Positions 1 through 8,103 of a DNA stretch of 64,000 nt are shown in pieces. The position numbers and the translations under genes are program-made. This DNA is from Micromonospora coriariae (GTDB taxonomy: Bacteria > Actinomycetota > Actinomycetes > Mycobacteriales > Micromonosporaceae), in the NCBI RefSeq assembly GCF_900091455.1, contig NZ_LT607412.1, forward strand, positions 930,001 to 994,000. The letters run 5' to 3'. Position 1 is the first letter of the stretch; each line of letters begins with the position of its first letter. The notes under the pieces were generated by a model. The model was given only the letters and a program-made list of their open reading frames with translations. It did not search any database and had not been told where the DNA came from.

Positions 1-2
1 CC

Positions 3-695
3 ATCGGAGCGCTCTCGGACGGCCGGTTCACCCTCGGCCTCGGCGCCGGGGAGAACCTCAACGAGCACGTGGTCGGTGGCTGGCCGCACGTGCAGCAGCG
101 GCACGAGATGTTCGAGGAGGCCCTGCAGATCATCCGCCCGCTGCTCAACGGCGAGTCGCTGACCTTCTCCGGCAACCACTTCGACGTGCCCGACGCCTAC
201 GTCTGGGACCGCCCGGAGCAGCCGGTCCCGATGGCCATCGCCGCCTCCGGCCGGCAGTCCGCCACCCTCGCCGCCGAGTACGGCAACGGCATCATCGCCA
301 CCGAGCCCGACCGGCACATCATCGAGATGTACGACGACGCCGGCGGCACCGGCCAGCCCCGCTACGGGCAGGTGCCCATCTGCTACGGCCCGGACGAGGC
401 CGAGTGCCGCAAGATCGTGCACGACCAGTTCCGCTGGTTCGGGCTCGGCTGGAAGGTCAACGCCGAGCTGCCCGGCCCGGACTCCTTCGCCTCCGCCACC
501 CAGTTCGTCCGGGAGGAGGACGTCGCCGAGGGCATCTCGTGCGGCCCGGACGTGGACGCGCACGTCGAGGCCTTCCGGAAGTTCGTCGACGCCGGCTTCA
601 CCCATGTAGCGCTCCTTCAGGTCGGCGGGGAGAACCAGCCGATGTTCCTGGACTGGGCGCAGGAGCAGTTGCTGCCCCGGCTGCGCGAGCTGTGA
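3..695 (+). CDS. LLM-class F420-dependent oxidoreductase, 5' truncated
   Basis: C-terminal 230 residues of a luciferase-like TIM-barrel oxidoreductase; the start lies upstream of the window. The first visible residues carry the GRFTLGLGAGENLNEH motif, which I associate with the F420-binding TIGR03557-type subgroup (G6PDH-like). These cytoplasmic enzymes pass hydride to or from coenzyme F420; the substrate cannot be read from sequence. The TGA stop overlaps the GTG start of the following hydrolase (GTGA), so the two are probably translationally coupled and may act on related compounds. Family assignment is firm; the F420 subgroup is likely but rests on motif memory. Confidence 0.88.
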   Translation: MGALSDGRFTLGLGAGENLNEHVVGGWPHVQQRHEMFEEALQIIRPLLNGESLTFSGNHFDVPDAYVWDRPEQPVPMAIAASGRQSATLAAEYGNGIIATEPDRHIIEMYDDAGGTGQPRYGQVPICYGPDEAECRKIVHDQFRWFGLGWKVNAELPGPDSFASATQFVREEDVAEGISCGPDVDAHVEAFRKFVDAGFTHVALLQVGGENQPMFLDWAQEQLLPRLREL

Positions 696-1531
696 AGCTC
701 ACCTCCGCCGGGCGGTTCGGTCTGGCCGATCTGCGGCTGGCGCTGGCCGCGCCCCGGCCGGCCGCCGGGCTGACCAGCGAGTGGCGGCGGGTCGACGGGC
801 TGCGGACACACACCCGGCGCAGCACGGATCCCGGGACCGGGGCGCCGCCGATCGTGCTGGTGCACGGCCTGGCGGTCTCGCACCGCTACCTCACCCCGCT
901 GGCTGTCGCGCTCTCCGCCACCAACCCGGTGTACGTACCGGACCTGCCCGGCTTCGGGCTGACCGAGCGCCCCCGGGGGGCGTACGACGTACGCGCGCAC
1001 GCCGAGCACCTGGCCGCCTGGCTGGCCGCGTACCGGCTGCCGCCGGTCTGCCTGCTCGGGCACTCGTTCGGCGCCGAGGTCGTCGCCGCGCTCGCCGCCG
1101 TACACCCGGACCTGGTCCGCGCGGTGGTCCTGGCCGGACCGACAAGCGACCCGGATGCCCGGACCCGACGGGGACAGGTCGGCCGGTGGCTGGTGGACAC
1201 CCTGCGCGAGGCGCCGTTGCAGGCGCCGATCCTGGCCCGCGACGTCTGGGACGCGCGGCCCTGGCGGGTGGTCGCGACGCTGTCCCACTCGGTCCGCAAT
1301 GCCACCGAGGCGGACCTGGTCCGGGTCGCGGCGCCGACCCTGGTGGTCACCGGCGAACGGGACCCGGTGGTGCCGGCGGCCTGGCGCGACCGGGTGGCCC
1401 GGCTGGTCCCGGACGCCCGCCCGGTGACCGTGCCCGGCGCCGCCCACAACGTCGCCACCACCGCCCCGACGGCGGTCGCCGACGCCATCCGCCACCTCCT
1501 CGCCCCCGCTCCCGCACTCACGGACAGGTGA
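692..1531 (+). CDS. alpha/beta-fold hydrolase
   Basis: 279-residue alpha/beta hydrolase. The GTG start at 692 is chosen because it overlaps the preceding stop by four bases; the open frame continues upstream but only antisense to sense of the previous gene. The oxyanion region is VHGLAVSHRY (about 57-66), the nucleophile elbow is GHSFG with Ser125, the acid is Asp224 in GERDPVVP, and the base is His252 in GAAHN. All three triad residues are present, so the enzyme should be active. No signal peptide, so cytoplasmic. The substrate is unknown; coupling to an F420 enzyme suggests a small-molecule catabolic or detoxifying pair. Confidence 0.9.
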   Translation: MKLTSAGRFGLADLRLALAAPRPAAGLTSEWRRVDGLRTHTRRSTDPGTGAPPIVLVHGLAVSHRYLTPLAVALSATNPVYVPDLPGFGLTERPRGAYDVRAHAEHLAAWLAAYRLPPVCLLGHSFGAEVVAALAAVHPDLVRAVVLAGPTSDPDARTRRGQVGRWLVDTLREAPLQAPILARDVWDARPWRVVATLSHSVRNATEADLVRVAAPTLVVTGERDPVVPAAWRDRVARLVPDARPVTVPGAAHNVATTAPTAVADAIRHLLAPAPALTDR

Positions 1532-1535
1532 ACCC

Positions 1536-1655
1536 ATGCGCTTCGGCAACACGGAGATCCGCCCACTCGGCGGCGGCCTCGGCTGCCTCCTGATGATCCT
1601 CTTCTCGATCGTGGCCTCGGTCGTGCTGACCGTCCTGCTCAACCTGGTCCTCTGA
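1536..1655 (+). CDS. 39-residue conserved-type small membrane protein
   Basis: A very short gene starting four bases after the hydrolase stop, with AGGTGA as a ribosome-binding site overlapping that stop. The product begins MRFGNTEIRPLGGGLGC and then forms a single hydrophobic helix of about 22 residues ending LVL at the stop. I recall similar 38-40 residue proteins with the same GGGLGCL start in many actinomycetes, all without known function. The soluble N-terminus is short and probably cytoplasmic. The spacing indicates co-transcription with the hydrolase. Confidence 0.65.
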   Translation: MRFGNTEIRPLGGGLGCLLMILFSIVASVVLTVLLNLVL

Positions 1656-1701
1656 TCCGCCCGGCCCCGCGCGTCCCGGCCCGAGCGCGCGCGGGCCCGG
1701 G

Positions 1702-2511
1702 TCAGGCCGGGTCGAGGTCCAGCTCGGCGACGACGGGGTAGTGGTCGGAGGCGGTCTCGGCGTCCCCCTCGCGGACCACCCGGACGCGCCGGCTCCGCTC
1801 GGCCACCGCCGGGGTGCCGAACAGGTAGTCCAGCCGCATCCCGGCGAACTCCTCCCCGCCGAACCGGGTGGGCACGGTGAGGCCGTCGGCCTCCGGTGCT
1901 CCGGCGGCGTACGAGAGCCAGAGGTCGACCAGGCCGGCGGCCCGCAGCCGGGCGACAGCGCGGGTGTCCACGACGCCGCCGGTCCGCCGCAGGTGACGCC
2001 GCCGGTAGAGGTCGGGCATCCCGGCCAGGCGCGCGGTGTGGTCGACGGTCGGGTCGAGCGCGTTGAGGTCACCGGTGACCAGCGTCAGCGGCCCCTGGGC
2101 GCGCCGCACCGCGGCCACCAGCCAGTCCACCTCCATCCGACGCCGTCCCCCGGAGTACGGATGGAGGTGGGTGCCGAGCACGGTCAGCGGTCCGGCCGAG
2201 GTGGCCACCACGACGCGGGCGGCCGCGTGGTGGAACGGCCGGCGCAGCGCCCCCGCGGCGACGACCCGGAGTGGCGACCGGACCAGCACCGCCACCGGCT
2301 GCCCGAAACAGGACCCGGCCAGGTGCTGTGCCATTCCCACCCGACCCGCGATCTCGGCCATGAGCCCGCCCCGGTCGAAGTCACGCAGCTCCTGCAGGGC
2401 CAGCACGTCCGGCGCCTGCGCGGTGACGACCCGGACCACCTGGTCCAGCCGGTCGGGGCCGCCCCGGTCCCGGCCGCCGGTACGGATGTTCCAGGTCATC
2501 ACGCGCAGCAC
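1702..2511 (-). CDS. endonuclease/exonuclease/phosphatase family protein
   Basis: 269 residues with the complete EEP (DNase I-like) motif set: TWNIRTGG near the N-terminus with Asn8, LALQELRDFD with the metal-binding Glu41, VTGDLNALDPT (Asp/Asn), and the C-terminal SDHYPVVAEL with the catalytic His. Members hydrolyse phosphodiesters in DNA, RNA, inositol lipids or sphingomyelin; the substrate here is not resolvable. No signal peptide is evident. It ends about 45 bases from the convergent small gene and starts only eight bases after the PAP2 stop, so it is probably in an operon with the membrane phosphatase upstream. Confidence 0.87.
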   Translation of the reverse strand: MLRVMTWNIRTGGRDRGGPDRLDQVVRVVTAQAPDVLALQELRDFDRGGLMAEIAGRVGMAQHLAGSCFGQPVAVLVRSPLRVVAAGALRRPFHHAAARVVVATSAGPLTVLGTHLHPYSGGRRRMEVDWLVAAVRRAQGPLTLVTGDLNALDPTVDHTARLAGMPDLYRRRHLRRTGGVVDTRAVARLRAAGLVDLWLSYAAGAPEADGLTVPTRFGGEEFAGMRLDYLFGTPAVAERSRRVRVVREGDAETASDHYPVVAELDLDPA

Positions 2512-2519
2512 AGCGACGC

Positions 2520-4010
2520 TCAGTCAGCCCGGCTGGCCCGGGCCAGCTCGTCGTCGAGGGTGCCCACGTCCTCCGACTCGATGCTCGGCCGGTTCCCCTC
2601 CCGCACGTCGGCGTTCGGTCGGATGACCAGGTAGAGCAGCCCGACCCAGAGCGCGGAGAGCAGGATCGCGCCGATGAAGTCGGTCGGGTGGTGCATCCCC
2701 CGGTACATCCGGGAGGTGGCCACCCCGACCGGCATGATCACCGCGAGCGCCACGAAGATCCAACGCCACCACCGGTCGGTACGCGGGAACACGATGAGGG
2801 TGATCGCCAGCCAGACGCAGATCGTCGCCGCGATGTGCCCGGACGGGAAGGAGGAGGTGGGCATCTGGCCGTCCAGGTTCTCCACCGGCGGGCGTGGCCG
2901 GTCGACCGCCCGGGCGGAGGCGAGGAAGAGGGTCAGCTCGCCGACCATCGCCAGCGCCACGAAGAGCACCGGCCGCCAACGCCGCCACACCGCGAGCACC
3001 AGCGGACAGAACACCAGCGAGATCAGCAGGATGGCGTGCGTGTCGCCGAACTTGCTCCACCACCAGCTCACCTCGGTCAGCACCTCGGTGTGCCGGTCGG
3101 CGAACCAGCGCGGCACGTCGGTGTCGAGGGTGTCGAAGAAGGTGCCCTTGGCGTGGTAGCTGACGTACGTGCCGAAGGCGTACAACGCCCCGAACACCAG
3201 CACCCACCCGACCAGCAGCTCGGCCACCGCCGAGCGCGGGTGGGCCAGTACCTCCTCCTCGGCCGGGGCGGGGACGATGTCGTGCCCGGCCTCCGGCTCC
3301 AGACCCTCGGTCAGCGGCGGCACCGGGCGCCCCCGCTCGCGCCGCCAGAGCCGGAACGCGTACGCGGTGACACCCAGCCACGCGGCGCCGAGCAGCCAGC
3401 CGGCCAGCACATCGGAGACGAAGTGCACGCCCAACGCAATCCGGGTCAGCCCGACCAGCGCCACCAGCACTACCGCACCGGCGATCGCCGGCTTACGCCA
3501 GCGTGGCGCCATCGCCGGCAGGAACACCAGCAGCAGCGCCCCGTACGCGACGAACGAGCCGAGCGCGTGCCCGCTCGGGAAGCTGTTGCCCGGAGCGCTG
3601 GCGATCGGCACGTCCACCACCGGGCGGAGCCGACCGACAAGCGTCTTCAGGGACGGGTCGAGGATCAGGCCGCCGACCCCGGTGATGATCAGATAGACGG
3701 CCAGCCGTGGCTGCCGCCGGATCAGCAGCCCGACCACGGCGATGGTGACCAGCCAGATGAGAATCGGCCGGCCGCCCAGGTCGGTCACCGCCTGGAGCAC
3801 GGTGACCAGCGCGTGGTGCGGGGCGACGAGACCGTTGAACCACTCGGCGACCGCGTGGTCGGCGTCCTGCAACGGGCTCCACCGCACCCGGACGAGCAAC
3901 AACAGCAGCCCGAAGGCCACCCCGGCGCCGGTGACGGCCACCAGACCGGCGATGCTCCGCTCGGCGAAATGACCGATCGGACGCCGCGCCACCTCTTTGA
4001 CCGCGGTCAC
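2520..4010 (-). CDS. membrane protein with two PAP2 phosphatase domains
   Basis: 496 residues holding two type-2 phosphatidic-acid phosphatase domains in tandem. The first has KTLVGRLRP, FPSGHALGS and RIALGVHFVSD; the second has DRPRP, FPSGHIAAT and SRMYRGMHHPTD. Each is the classic KxxxxxxRP / PSGH / SRxxxxxHxxxD triad, though the first SR motif reads TR. Each half has about six membrane segments, so the protein is an integral membrane lipid-phosphate or undecaprenyl-pyrophosphate phosphatase candidate. A typical PAP2 protein is about 200-250 residues, so this is a duplication or fusion. It sits with YihY-like and lipid-kinase-like genes, supporting a membrane-lipid role. Confidence 0.9.
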   Translation of the reverse strand: MTAVKEVARRPIGHFAERSIAGLVAVTGAGVAFGLLLLLVRVRWSPLQDADHAVAEWFNGLVAPHHALVTVLQAVTDLGGRPILIWLVTIAVVGLLIRRQPRLAVYLIITGVGGLILDPSLKTLVGRLRPVVDVPIASAPGNSFPSGHALGSFVAYGALLLVFLPAMAPRWRKPAIAGAVVLVALVGLTRIALGVHFVSDVLAGWLLGAAWLGVTAYAFRLWRRERGRPVPPLTEGLEPEAGHDIVPAPAEEEVLAHPRSAVAELLVGWVLVFGALYAFGTYVSYHAKGTFFDTLDTDVPRWFADRHTEVLTEVSWWWSKFGDTHAILLISLVFCPLVLAVWRRWRPVLFVALAMVGELTLFLASARAVDRPRPPVENLDGQMPTSSFPSGHIAATICVWLAITLIVFPRTDRWWRWIFVALAVIMPVGVATSRMYRGMHHPTDFIGAILLSALWVGLLYLVIRPNADVREGNRPSIESEDVGTLDDELARASRAD

Positions 4011-4089
4011 CCCGCACCTCCCTTGTCCACTGGCGAGGCGCTTTACCCGATCGGCGCCGCGCGTACACGCGGGCGACCGGCGGGGGCGG

Positions 4090-5091
4090 CTAGAGCGCCG
4101 TCATGTCCCCGGTGTCGAGGAGCTCGGCGCGCTCGGCCTCGGGCTCCCACAGGTCCGGTTGGGCCGGTTCCCGCACGCCGATGCGCAGCGCCTCCAGTTG
4201 GGCGGCGAAGGCCAGCCCGCCGAAGAGCGCCATGCCGGTGAGGTTGGCCCAGAGCAGCAACGCCATCATCCCGGTCAGCGCGCCGTACGTCTGCCCGAAG
4301 CCGCCGCTGAACCGCACGTACGCGGCGAGGAGCAGGCTGGCGAGCCACCACAGCGCCGTGGCGATGCCGGCGCCGAAGAACAGCCAGGACAGGCCGGGCT
4401 GCTTGCGGCGCGGCGCGTGCCGGAACAGCACCGCAACGGCGAGCACGGTCAGCGCGAGGCTCAGCGGGAAACGGACCACTGTCCAGATGCCCTCGGCGAC
4501 CTCGCCCCACTCGTAGTGCTCCCGCACCGAGTCGCCCACCGCGCCGCCGCCCACCAGGATCAGGAAGCCGGCGAGCGCGGGCAGGCCGGCGGTGGCGGCC
4601 AGCACTGCGGCGCGGACGTACTTCCACAGCGCCGGGCGGTCCCGCTCCACGCCGTAGATCCGGTTGGCGCCCCGTTCGATCTGGGCCATCGTGGTGGTCA
4701 GCGCGACCAGCCCGGTGAGCAGACCGAGGGTGAGCGCCAGCTCGCCGGCGTCCTCGACACGTTCACCCTCGCCGAGCAGCTCGGCCACCATCTGCTCGCT
4801 CTGGCCGGGGGTCAGCGCCAGCACGGTGTCGGCGACCACGCGGCCGCCCTCTTCGACGCCCAGCTCGCTGATCAGACCGGTGAGGGCGATCAGGAACGGC
4901 ACCACGGCCAGGCAGAGTTGCAGCGCGAACGCGCGCGAGTGGCTGAACCCGTCGCCGTAGCGGAACCGGATGAAGGCGTCCCGCAGCAGGTGCCAGCCGC
5001 CCTGGCGGCGCAGAGTGTGCCAGGCGTCGTCGGCGGAGAGCTCCTCGTCGGCCATCAGCCGGGTCTCCGGCACGATCCGGGTGCTACTCAC
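4090..5091 (-). CDS. YihY/virulence factor BrkB family membrane protein
   Basis: 333 residues. After an N-terminal cytoplasmic stretch ending near HSRAFALQL, there are about six hydrophobic helices with the conserved YRFGGGFG-like segment (here YVRFSGGFGQTYGAL) and the final LLLWANLTGMALFGGLAFAAQLE helix typical of the family. Function is unresolved; members have been proposed as transporters or as former RNase BN, an assignment later withdrawn. The start GTG lies inside the end of the upstream lipid-kinase-like gene (eight-base overlap), indicating an operon. Confidence 0.87.
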   Translation of the reverse strand: MSSTRIVPETRLMADEELSADDAWHTLRRQGGWHLLRDAFIRFRYGDGFSHSRAFALQLCLAVVPFLIALTGLISELGVEEGGRVVADTVLALTPGQSEQMVAELLGEGERVEDAGELALTLGLLTGLVALTTTMAQIERGANRIYGVERDRPALWKYVRAAVLAATAGLPALAGFLILVGGGAVGDSVREHYEWGEVAEGIWTVVRFPLSLALTVLAVAVLFRHAPRRKQPGLSWLFFGAGIATALWWLASLLLAAYVRFSGGFGQTYGALTGMMALLLWANLTGMALFGGLAFAAQLEALRIGVREPAQPDLWEPEAERAELLDTGDMTAL

Positions 5092-6088
5092 GGCGCGCTT
5101 CCTCGATCAGCTGCTCGCCTCGCTCCCCGGCGCGCTGCGCGTCGACGGCGAGGTCGGGGGCTTCCTCAGGCTGGGGCACGCAGAGCCAGAGCGCCTGGTG
5201 CCGGACCTCGGCCCGCAGTCGCCGGCTGGGAGCGATGAGATCGCCGTCCAGCTCCCGGGGCTGGGCCCGGTTGCTGGTGACCACGACGCGACGGCCGCGG
5301 AACACCTCCATCTGCGGCACCCGGCCGTTGCGGCGGATCACCGCCCAGCCGAGCGCGAGCCAGTGCCGCAGGTTTCGCGGGGTGAGCACCGCGATGTCGA
5401 GCCAGCCGTCGTCCGGCTCGGCCTCGGTGAGCAGCCGCACGCCGCCTTGGAGCCGGCCCACGTTGGCGATCAGCACCGAGCGGGCCCGGCGGCGCACCGG
5501 TGGCCGGTCGTCGATGCGGATCTGCACCCGCATGGGCCGGTCCCGCAGGTGCCGGGCGGCGCCCATGACGTACGCCGGCCAGCCGATGCGGGCCTTGGTG
5601 GCCTCGGAGGTGGCGGCGAGCATCTGGGCGTCGAAGCCCATCCCGGCCATCACCGTGAAGTACCGGTCCTCGACGGCGCCGACGTCGAGCAGCCGCCGGC
5701 CGCGTTCGATGGCGACCTGGAGCCCGGCGGCCATGTCGGTGGAGAGACCCAGGTTGGCGGCGAGCAGGTTGCCGGTGCCCTGCGGCAGCACGGCCAACGC
5801 CACGTCGGTGCCGACCAGGCCGCTGACGCAGGACATCACAGTGCCGTCGCCGCCGCAGGCGAAGACCAGATCGACGCCGGCCTTGACGGCCTGCTCGGTC
5901 TGGTCGCGGCCCGGGTCGTCGACGGTGGTCTCGAACCACTGCGGCTCGGGCCAGCCGGCGGCGGCCAGGGCGTCGTTCACTGTGCGGCGCAGGTCGTCGA
6001 GATCGGCGACCTTCACCGGGTTGACGACCACGGCGGAGCGCAGCCCACCGTCGCCGCCCGAGGGTCGCCTCTCCTTTGCAGCATCCAC
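5084..6088 (-). CDS. diacylglycerol kinase family lipid/sphingoid kinase
   Basis: DAGK catalytic-domain protein. The nucleotide-binding motif is FACGGDGTVMSCVSGL and the substrate-loop motif is AVLPQGTGNLLAANLGL, both intact; the C-terminal DAGKc/NAD-kinase-like beta domain follows with GWLDIAVL. It should phosphorylate diacylglycerol or a related lipid with ATP at the membrane surface. The frame stays open to a GTG at 6154; I chose the GTG at 6088 because homologues usually begin shortly before the SAVVVNPVK strand, and CACACT stands seven bases upstream as a possible leaderless -10. The start is uncertain. Its end overlaps the YihY gene. Confidence 0.85.
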   Translation of the reverse strand: MDAAKERRPSGGDGGLRSAVVVNPVKVADLDDLRRTVNDALAAAGWPEPQWFETTVDDPGRDQTEQAVKAGVDLVFACGGDGTVMSCVSGLVGTDVALAVLPQGTGNLLAANLGLSTDMAAGLQVAIERGRRLLDVGAVEDRYFTVMAGMGFDAQMLAATSEATKARIGWPAYVMGAARHLRDRPMRVQIRIDDRPPVRRRARSVLIANVGRLQGGVRLLTEAEPDDGWLDIAVLTPRNLRHWLALGWAVIRRNGRVPQMEVFRGRRVVVTSNRAQPRELDGDLIAPSRRLRAEVRHQALWLCVPQPEEAPDLAVDAQRAGERGEQLIEEARRE

Positions 6089-6186
6089 GGCGCCAGTGTG
6101 CAGCACCGGGGCGGCTTCAGCGAGCCCGCGAGCGGCCGGCGTCGGAAGTGCCACAGACAGGTTTCAAGGCGCCGGCCATCGCATCG

Positions 6187-6765
6187 TCAGGCCGCCGTCC
6201 GCACTGCGCTCTCCACTCGTCGGCGCAGGTCGTCGAGGTCGACCCCGGCCTCGGTGAGGACCAGCGCGCCGAGCCCCCGCCCCTCGCGGAGCACCCCGAG
6301 CAGGATGTGTTCGGTGCCGATGTGGTGGTGGCGCAGCCGCACCGCCTCCCGCAGCGACAGCTCCAGCGCCTTCTTCGACCGGGGCGAGAAGGGCCCGCCC
6401 AGGGACCGACGGCGGCCCCAGCGACGGCGCGGCGCCGGCACGGCCTCGCGCAGGGCGTCCGGGCCGAAGGACTGCTCGATGCGGGCGACGATCGCGGCCA
6501 GGTCGATGCCGATCTCCCGCAGTGCCGCCGCGTCGGCGTCACCGAGGCCGGCGCCACCGTTGACGGTGTGCCGACGGACCCGCTCACGCAGGTCGTCGGC
6601 GCGTACGCCGGCGTCGGCCAGCACCCGGCTGGCCAGACCCGCCTCGTCGGCTGTCAGGGCGAGCAGCAGGTGCTCGGTGCCGACCGGGCGCTGGCCCTCG
6701 GCCCGCGCCTCCTCCAGCGCCCGCCGCACGACCTCGCGCGCCCGGTGGGTGAACCGTTCGAACAT
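6187..6765 (-). CDS. Clp N-terminal-domain-only protein (ClpC2-like)
   Basis: 192 residues made solely of two Clp-N repeats: FERFTHRAREVVRRALEEAR...GTEHLLLAL in the first half and FSPRSKKALELSLREAV...GTEHILLGVL in the second. There are no Walker motifs or AAA domain, so it is not a chaperone itself. In ClpC the N domain receives substrates and adaptors and is the target of natural products such as cyclomarin. Stand-alone Clp-N proteins (mycobacterial ClpC2) have been shown to sequester such compounds. ATG is chosen at 6765, overlapping the upstream TGA by one base, with GGAGG eight bases before it. Coupling to the HTH gene suggests a regulated stress response. Confidence 0.9.
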   Translation of the reverse strand: MFERFTHRAREVVRRALEEARAEGQRPVGTEHLLLALTADEAGLASRVLADAGVRADDLRERVRRHTVNGGAGLGDADAAALREIGIDLAAIVARIEQSFGPDALREAVPAPRRRWGRRRSLGGPFSPRSKKALELSLREAVRLRHHHIGTEHILLGVLREGRGLGALVLTEAGVDLDDLRRRVESAVRTAA

Positions 6766-7001
6766 CACGCCTCCCAGGATTGACTGACCGCCGGCCGCCC
6801 GGCGTGCTTCTTGTGAACCGCCTGCCGGCTGACCTCGAGCGCGTCAGCGATCTCCTGCCAGGACCAGCCCTGTCGACGGGCGTTGTCCACCTGGACCACC
6901 TCGAGCCGCTCGAGCAGCCGGCGCAGCGCGCGGACGGCGCGCAGCCCGACCCGGGGGTCGGTGCTGCCGGCTGCCGCCGCGAGTTCCGTCGCCTGACTCA
7001 T
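6765..7001 (-). CDS. small helix-turn-helix DNA-binding protein
   Basis: 78 residues: a helical N-terminal half with heptad-like RALRRLLERLEVVQVDNAR, then the HTH GWSWQEIADALEVSRQAVHKK (about 45-65), a sigma-70-region-4/Xre-like fold. The ATG at 7001 is chosen because the region upstream holds a compact promoter ending six bases before it. The TGA overlaps the Clp-N ATG (TGATG), so both products are made from one message. The two inverted repeats over its promoter make it the obvious autorepressor of the pair. HTH genes followed by Clp-N genes recur in actinomycetes as far as I recall. Confidence 0.85.
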   Translation of the reverse strand: MSQATELAAAAGSTDPRVGLRAVRALRRLLERLEVVQVDNARRQGWSWQEIADALEVSRQAVHKKHAGRPAVSQSWEA

Positions 7002-7004
7002 GTC

Positions 7005-7048
7005 GTCAACATACGTTGACAGTGCCACTCGTGTCAACCCTCGTTGAC
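7005..7048 (-). promoter_or_regulatory. leaderless promoter with twin GTCAAC-N4-GTTGAC operators
   Basis: Two perfect inverted repeats, GTCAAC-N4-GTTGAC, lie at 7005-7020 and 7033-7048, 28 bases centre to centre. On the reverse strand TTGACA (7041-7046 region) and TATGTT are separated by 18 bases, and TATGTT ends about six bases before the HTH ATG, so the transcript is probably leaderless. The distal operator covers the -35 and the proximal one covers the -10. This is the geometry of a repressor site. The likely ligand is the adjacent 78-residue HTH protein; this is inference. Confidence 0.75.
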
Positions 7049-7170
7049 GAACAGTGGCCACCATGGCCGACGGCGCGGCCCGATCCGGCCCGCCACCGCT
7101 ACCGCACGACTACCCTCGGTCAGGGACAGCGTGGTCGTGCCCGGGCGCGACGCCCGGGAGGTGATGTCGG

Positions 7171-8031
7171 ATGGCCGCATCCGCCGATGCAGCGGTGCTG
7201 GTTGGACTCGGCACGGAGCACGACCTCCCGGTCGTTCACCAGGCCGCGCAGGAGGCCGCCGCGCACAACCGGCAGCTGCACCTGCTGCACACCTTCGACT
7301 GGCACGCGGCCTTCGCCGCGGACACCGTCGCCGCACCCCGGGACCAGGCCGAGGATCTGATCACGCGGGGCGCGCAGCTGGCCCACGGAATCGAGCCGGG
7401 ACTGACCGTCCGCGGCGAGATCGTCGAAGGGGCCATGCTGCCCATCCTGATCCGTCGATCGCAGGCGGCCTTCCTGCTCGCGGTCGGCGACAGCGGGATG
7501 GCCGGCAGCGGCAAGTGCATCCCGTCCGAGACGACCGCCGTGCAGCTGGCCGCCCGGGCCGGCTGCCCGCTGCTGGTGGTCCGTCAGGAGCAGCCGCCGT
7601 CGGGCCCGGTGCTGGTCGGGGTGGACGGGTCACCCAGCTCGACCCTCGCCCTGGAGTGGGCCTTCGAGTGCGCGGCCCGGCGCCACACCCGGCTGCTGGC
7701 ACTACGGGTGGTGGAGCCCGACGAGGACACCGACCTGGTCACCGACCAGCTGTCCGAGGTCGTCGCCCGGTTCTCCGCCCGCCGGACGGACGTGCCGGCC
7801 GAGTGCCGCGTCATCCGAGGCGATCCCGGCCAGGTGCTTGTCGACGTGTCCCGCTCGGCGCAGGTCGCGCTGGTCGCCGCCCGGGGCGACGAACCGGGGC
7901 GCGGGATGCTGGGGGCGGTCGCCCAGTCCATGCTCTACCACTCCCCGGCCCCCGTGGTCATCGTCCGAGGGCTGGCCGAGGCCCCGCTCACCGGGCCCGA
8001 CGCCCACCCGTCCCGGGACCAACGGCCCTGA
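7171..8031 (+). CDS. universal stress protein, tandem UspA domains
   Basis: 286 residues with two UspA folds. The second is well formed (VLVGVDGSPSSTLAL, then GRGMLGAVAQSMLYHSPAPVVIVRG). The first, starting AVLVGLGTEHDLPV, lacks the DGS and the GxxG-9-GS/T nucleotide motif, so it probably does not bind ATP. GGGAGGTGATG-type ribosome-binding sequence precedes the ATG. Tandem USPs of this size are typical members of the mycobacterial DevR/DosR and streptomycete OsdR regulons. It begins the dormancy cluster here and runs toward the phosphoketolase gene. Confidence 0.9.
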   Translation: MAASADAAVLVGLGTEHDLPVVHQAAQEAAAHNRQLHLLHTFDWHAAFAADTVAAPRDQAEDLITRGAQLAHGIEPGLTVRGEIVEGAMLPILIRRSQAAFLLAVGDSGMAGSGKCIPSETTAVQLAARAGCPLLVVRQEQPPSGPVLVGVDGSPSSTLALEWAFECAARRHTRLLALRVVEPDEDTDLVTDQLSEVVARFSARRTDVPAECRVIRGDPGQVLVDVSRSAQVALVAARGDEPGRGMLGAVAQSMLYHSPAPVVIVRGLAEAPLTGPDAHPSRDQRP

Positions 8032-8103
8032 CCTCGGGGCGCAGGCGACGGCGAGGCTGGACGTCGGATGCCCCACTCCCCGATCTGCGAGAGGCTCAGC
8101 ATC

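Noticed and set aside
7100..7170. Possible DevR-like box before the first USP gene (GGGACAGCGTGGTC)
   Set aside because: The second half does not match GTCCC/GGCCC at the right spacing, so it is not claimed.
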